Part shown: positions 61,381-64,000 of the stretch, piece by piece
Layout of the letters: every line of letters starts with the position of its first letter
How positions within the stretch are numbered: the stretch's first letter is position 1
DNA from: Vibrio spartinae
Lineage (GTDB): Bacteria; Pseudomonadota; Gammaproteobacteria; Enterobacterales; Vibrionaceae
Length of the DNA stretch: 64,000 nt
Direction: 5' to 3'
NCBI RefSeq assembly: GCF_024347135.1
Contig: NZ_AP024907.1
Location: 921,001 to 985,000 of the forward strand
Position numbers and translations under genes: made by a program
Notes under the pieces: generated by a model
What the model saw: the letters and a program-made list of their open reading frames with translations, nothing else
Databases searched by the model: none
What the model was told of the DNA's origin: nothing

Positions 61381-62265
61381 CTAGAACAACTTACTTGACC
61401 AACCCAGTTTGTTTCTCAGGACATGGTAGTAGCTGTAATCTTTTGGGTGAATCAAATGTAATTTATTCGGGCTGCGGTAGATCAGCACTTCATCTCCGGG
61501 AGAAACAGGGAGCGAAATTTGTCCGTCACAGCTGATTTCTTGTGTGCCTCTGTTATTCGGTGAAACCGACAGTTTGATCCGACAATCTCCGTCAACGACC
61601 AAGGGGCGGGATGACAGCGTGTGTGGAAACATTGGTACAAGTGATATGGCATTTAAGCTCGGTGACAGAATCGGGCCGCCCCCCGACAGTGAATAGGCGG
61701 TTGAACCGGTCGGTGTTGAAACAATCAGGCCGTCTGAGCGCTGGGAAAAAGCAAAAACGTCATTAATGTAGACCTCGAACTCAATCATATGGGCGATTTT
61801 CCCCGGATGGAGAACGGCTTCGTTTAAGGCCGCATTATGACTCTTAATCTGCCCGTTGCGGTGAATTTCGGTTTCCAGCAGAAAGCGTTCTTCTTCAATG
61901 TATTCACCTTCGAGAACTTTTTGTAAAGCGGCCTGAAAATCTTCGGGATTTAAGTCGGTAAGAAATCCCAGACTCCCACGGTTGACACCAATCACCCGAA
62001 TCTCAAAACGGGATAATACTCTGGCTGCGCCAAGCATGTTACCGTCACCACCGACAGCAATGGCCAGATCGGCTTTTTTGCCGAGTTCAAGTAAAGGTGA
62101 AAAACATTCGGGCGGCAGATCAGTGAGAATATTGCTCAGTCGATCATCGATAAACACTGAATATCCTTGCTCTGACAACCACTGGTATAATTCACGGTGG
62201 GTTTGTATCGCAGACTGGTCCCGTGGTTTACCAATGATGGCAATCACGCCAAAAGATTTTTTCAT
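61381..62265 (-). CDS. nadK: NAD kinase
   Basis: 294 residues. Substrate motif AVGGDGNML, then [34 protein letters not shown] and RPLVVDGD, all conserved in NadK. It phosphorylates NAD to NADP using ATP. It is divergent from grpE, the usual vibrio arrangement. Confidence 0.97.
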   Translation of the reverse strand: MKKSFGVIAIIGKPRDQSAIQTHRELYQWLSEQGYSVFIDDRLSNILTDLPPECFSPLLELGKKADLAIAVGGDGNMLGAARVLSRFEIRVIGVNRGSLGFLTDLNPEDFQAALQKVLEGEYIEEERFLLETEIHRNGQIKSHNAALNEAVLHPGKIAHMIEFEVYINDVFAFSQRSDGLIVSTPTGSTAYSLSGGGPILSPSLNAISLVPMFPHTLSSRPLVVDGDCRIKLSVSPNNRGTQEISCDGQISLPVSPGDEVLIYRSPNKLHLIHPKDYSYYHVLRNKLGWSSKLF

Positions 62266-62286
62266 AATGTTTCCAATCGAATTAGG

Positions 62287-62312
62287 CTTGAATCAGGAAT
62301 CTTCATCCCCAT
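62287..62312 (+). promoter_or_regulatory. Heat-shock (sigma-32) promoter of grpE
   Basis: CTTGAA (62287-62292) and CCCCAT (62307-62312) are 14 bases apart, the RpoH consensus, 89 bases before the grpE start. Confidence 0.8.
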
Positions 62313-62400
62313 AATAAAGGCAAGTTATGCTTTTATGCGAATGTTTAGTGTGTTGAATGTTGATCATCAATACAAAAGATTATGGAACTCTGGAGATATC

Positions 62401-63012
62401 ATGAGCAACGAAGAGAATAAAGTCAAAGAAGAAGAGCTGCAGCAAGAATCGGTAGCACAAGAAGAGACTGAGGCTGAAGTCGTCGGTAGTGAGGCTGATA
62501 TCGAGTGGAATGAAAGTGATGTACCAGAGGATGAGCAAGACGCGAAAATTGCCCAATTGGAAGCGGCGCTATTGACGAGTGAACGGAAGGTGAAAGAGCA
62601 GCAAGATGCTGTCTTGCGTGCACAGGCTGAAGTTGAGAATATTCGCCGTCGGGGTGAACAGGAAGTCGATAAAGCGCGTAAATTTGCGCTGAATCGTTTT
62701 GCGGAAGAGCTGCTGCCCGTGATTGATAATCTTGAGCGTGCGATTCAAGCGGCAGATGCTGAGAATGAAGTGGTCAAGCCTCTGCTGGAAGGGGTAGAGC
62801 TGACGCACAAAACCTTTATCGATACCATCGAAAAGTTTGGTCTCAAAGAGATTAATCCTGAAGGTCAGGCGTTTAATCCTGATTTACATCAGGCAATGTC
62901 GATTCAGGAAAGCCCTGACCATGAGTCAAACACGGTGATGTTTGTGATGCAAAAAGGTTATGAACTGAATGGTCGTGTGGTTCGCCCTGCGATGGTGATG
63001 GTTGCGAAATAA
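62401..63012 (+). CDS. grpE: Nucleotide exchange factor GrpE
   Basis: 203 residues: acidic disordered N-terminus (about 1-50), long dimerising helix ([20 protein letters not shown]), then [10 protein letters not shown] and the C-terminal beta domain with HQAMSIQE and [14 protein letters not shown]. It releases ADP from DnaK. ATG 62401 has GGAG upstream and matches the family start; the frame is open further upstream but not conserved. Confidence 0.97.
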   Translation: MSNEENKVKEEELQQESVAQEETEAEVVGSEADIEWNESDVPEDEQDAKIAQLEAALLTSERKVKEQQDAVLRAQAEVENIRRRGEQEVDKARKFALNRFAEELLPVIDNLERAIQAADAENEVVKPLLEGVELTHKTFIDTIEKFGLKEINPEGQAFNPDLHQAMSIQESPDHESNTVMFVMQKGYELNGRVVRPAMVMVAK

Positions 63013-63049
63013 TCTCATCTCAAGCATGAGGTGATTGCCTCACATCAAT

Positions 63050-63078
63050 AAAAAGGTTGGCTTTTGCCAACCTTTTTT
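63050..63078. terminator. Bidirectional terminator after grpE
   Basis: AAAAAGGTTGGC-TTT-TGCCAACCTTTTTT pairs over 9-10 bases with A and T runs, between convergent genes. Confidence 0.92.
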
Positions 63079-63103
63079 ATCACCGATTCACTGCGATGCG
63101 CGC

Positions 63104-64000
63104 TTATTTTTCGTATGGTTCAACCGGGCGTTGGTCATCCCCGTCACGACTTTTCTTCCACTCCCATACCATCAGAGCAGCAATGCACACCATACCGATC
63201 AAACGATAATTATCGGTAAGAAACAGGGTCGCTGCGGCCAGTAGCAGGAACATCAACCGATGGATGCCTGACATTGGCCGGAATAGGTAACCTTCGATAC
63301 CGCCGGCAAATGCAATAATCAGTGCGATACTCCCGAGGACCGATTCAATAAATGCCAGTGGCGTTTCTGTTTGAGTCCAGATTAAACCGGAAAATGCCAT
63401 CATCGCTGGGATCAGGAAAAATCCCTGTGCCAGCTTAAAGGCCTGAACCGCAGAACGCATGGGGGAGGCATTGGCGATACCGGCACCGGCAAAAGCGGCG
63501 AGGGCGATGGGCGGGGTTACATTGGACGTTTGCGACAGCCAAAAGACGATCATGTGTGCGGTGAGTAGCGGTACACCGAGATCCATCAAGGCTGGTACCG
63601 CCATCACGGACAGCACGATATAAGCAGCAGTCACTGGGAGTCCCATCCCCAAGATCACCGCAGCGATTGCAATAAACAATAAGGCAGACCAGAGATGCCC
63701 GCCGGACAGTGAGGTTAGAAACTGGGTAAATTGCAGGCCGATCCCTGTTTGTCCGACGACACCAACCACAATACCGGCGGTTGCACAGGCAATTGATATG
63801 GGGAGCGCGAGAATAGCCCCTTCTTTCATACCTTCGAGCACTAGTCTGATGCTGATTTGGGTATGCTTGCGTGTAATTGCAGCGATGAGTATGGCGGCAC
63901 ATCCGGCAATACCAACCAAAATCGGGGAGTAACTCATAATCAACAAAGTGGTGATCATGACCAATGGCAGGAGGAAATGCCATCCCTGTTTCAAAATTCG
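63104..64000 (-). CDS. TRAP transporter fused permease (4TM/12TM, TAXI-type), N-terminus beyond window
   Basis: Open from the right edge to a stop at 63104, at least 296 residues, almost wholly hydrophobic with about 8-9 helices. AGIVVGVVGQTGIGLQFTQFL, AAVILGMGLPVTAAYIVLSV and LSQTSNVTPPIALAAFAGAG are the DctM-like landmarks of fused TRAP permeases paired with TAXI binding proteins. Cargo is unknown. The N-terminal part lies outside the window. Confidence 0.85.
   Translation of the reverse strand, partial: RILKQGWHFLLPLVMITTLLIMSYSPILVGIAGCAAILIAAITRKHTQISIRLVLEGMKEGAILALPISIACATAGIVVGVVGQTGIGLQFTQFLTSLSGGHLWSALLFIAIAAVILGMGLPVTAAYIVLSVMAVPALMDLGVPLLTAHMIVFWLSQTSNVTPPIALAAFAGAGIANASPMRSAVQAFKLAQGFFLIPAMMAFSGLIWTQTETPLAFIESVLGSIALIIAFAGGIEGYLFRPMSGIHRLMFLLLAAATLFLTDNYRLIGMVCIAALMVWEWKKSRDGDDQRPVEPYEK

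Noticed and set aside
1..64000. CRISPR array or tRNA genes
   Set aside because: No regularly spaced 25-40 bp repeats and no cloverleaf outside the tmRNA were found by eye; a tRNAscan or CRISPR search was not possible here.

Overview
The window looks like a Vibrionaceae chromosome. The right end carries the gammaproteobacterial housekeeping block grpE / nadK / recN / bamE / rnfH-ratA / smpB-ssrA, with a tmRNA whose tag reads ANDENYALAA, a double LexA box before recN and a heat-shock-type promoter before grpE. The genus is inferred from gene order and protein resemblance only.

Layout. 1-5.2 kb: an edge-truncated trypsin-like protease, a DJ-1/PfpI protein, an aldehyde dehydrogenase with a divergent LysR regulator, and a DUF454 membrane protein. 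5.2-6.2 kb: decayed, AT-rich DNA with ABC-transporter remnants. 6.2-21.8 kb: the most striking region, fifteen same-strand, strongly AT-rich genes preceded by an ops/JUMPstart element (GGCGGTAGCATG), the signal for RfaH-dependent antitermination of long surface-glycan operons. They encode a radical SAM/SPASM enzyme, six glycosyltransferase-like proteins (GT2, GT4 and GT28/MGDG-synthase types among them), a PcrB/GGGP-synthase-like prenyltransferase, a type-1 IPP isomerase, an FAD-linked oxidase, a rhomboid protease, a nucleotidyltransferase, an ABC exporter with an HlyD-type adaptor, and a DUF1796 protein. My reading is an exported glycosylated prenyl-(phospho)glycerol type molecule, comparable in logic to moenomycin-type phosphoglycolipids or archaeal-type ether glycolipids. 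The product is not known.

22-45 kb is metabolic and near-normal in composition: an S4 RNA-binding protein, a PAS chemoreceptor, a beta-glucoside PTS with a textbook RAT/terminator switch (bglG-bglF), an L-galactonate/tagaturonate/altronate locus (LgoD-like dehydrogenase, GntR regulator, TRAP transporter, uxaB, divergent uxaA) sharing a 21-bp upstream motif, an EamA permease with an AraC regulator, and an ascorbate-type PTS combined with phosphofructokinase, class II aldolase and an orphan P-loop kinase under a perfect CRP palindrome. A PEBP-like protein and another AraC regulator follow.

45.4-55.7 kb is accessory: a fused MNT-HEPN protein, a decayed membrane-protein gene, a Fic protein, IS3 debris, a Tle-like alpha/beta hydrolase, a metallophosphoesterase, and a small island bounded by a duplicated 3' end of ssrA. 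That island holds a HipA-family kinase with an XRE partner, an E. coli-type HipB with TATCC-N8-GGATA-like operators but no cognate hipA, and a full IS3-family element. No integrase is visible. 55.7-64 kb returns to the conserved core and ends in an edge-truncated TRAP-type permease.
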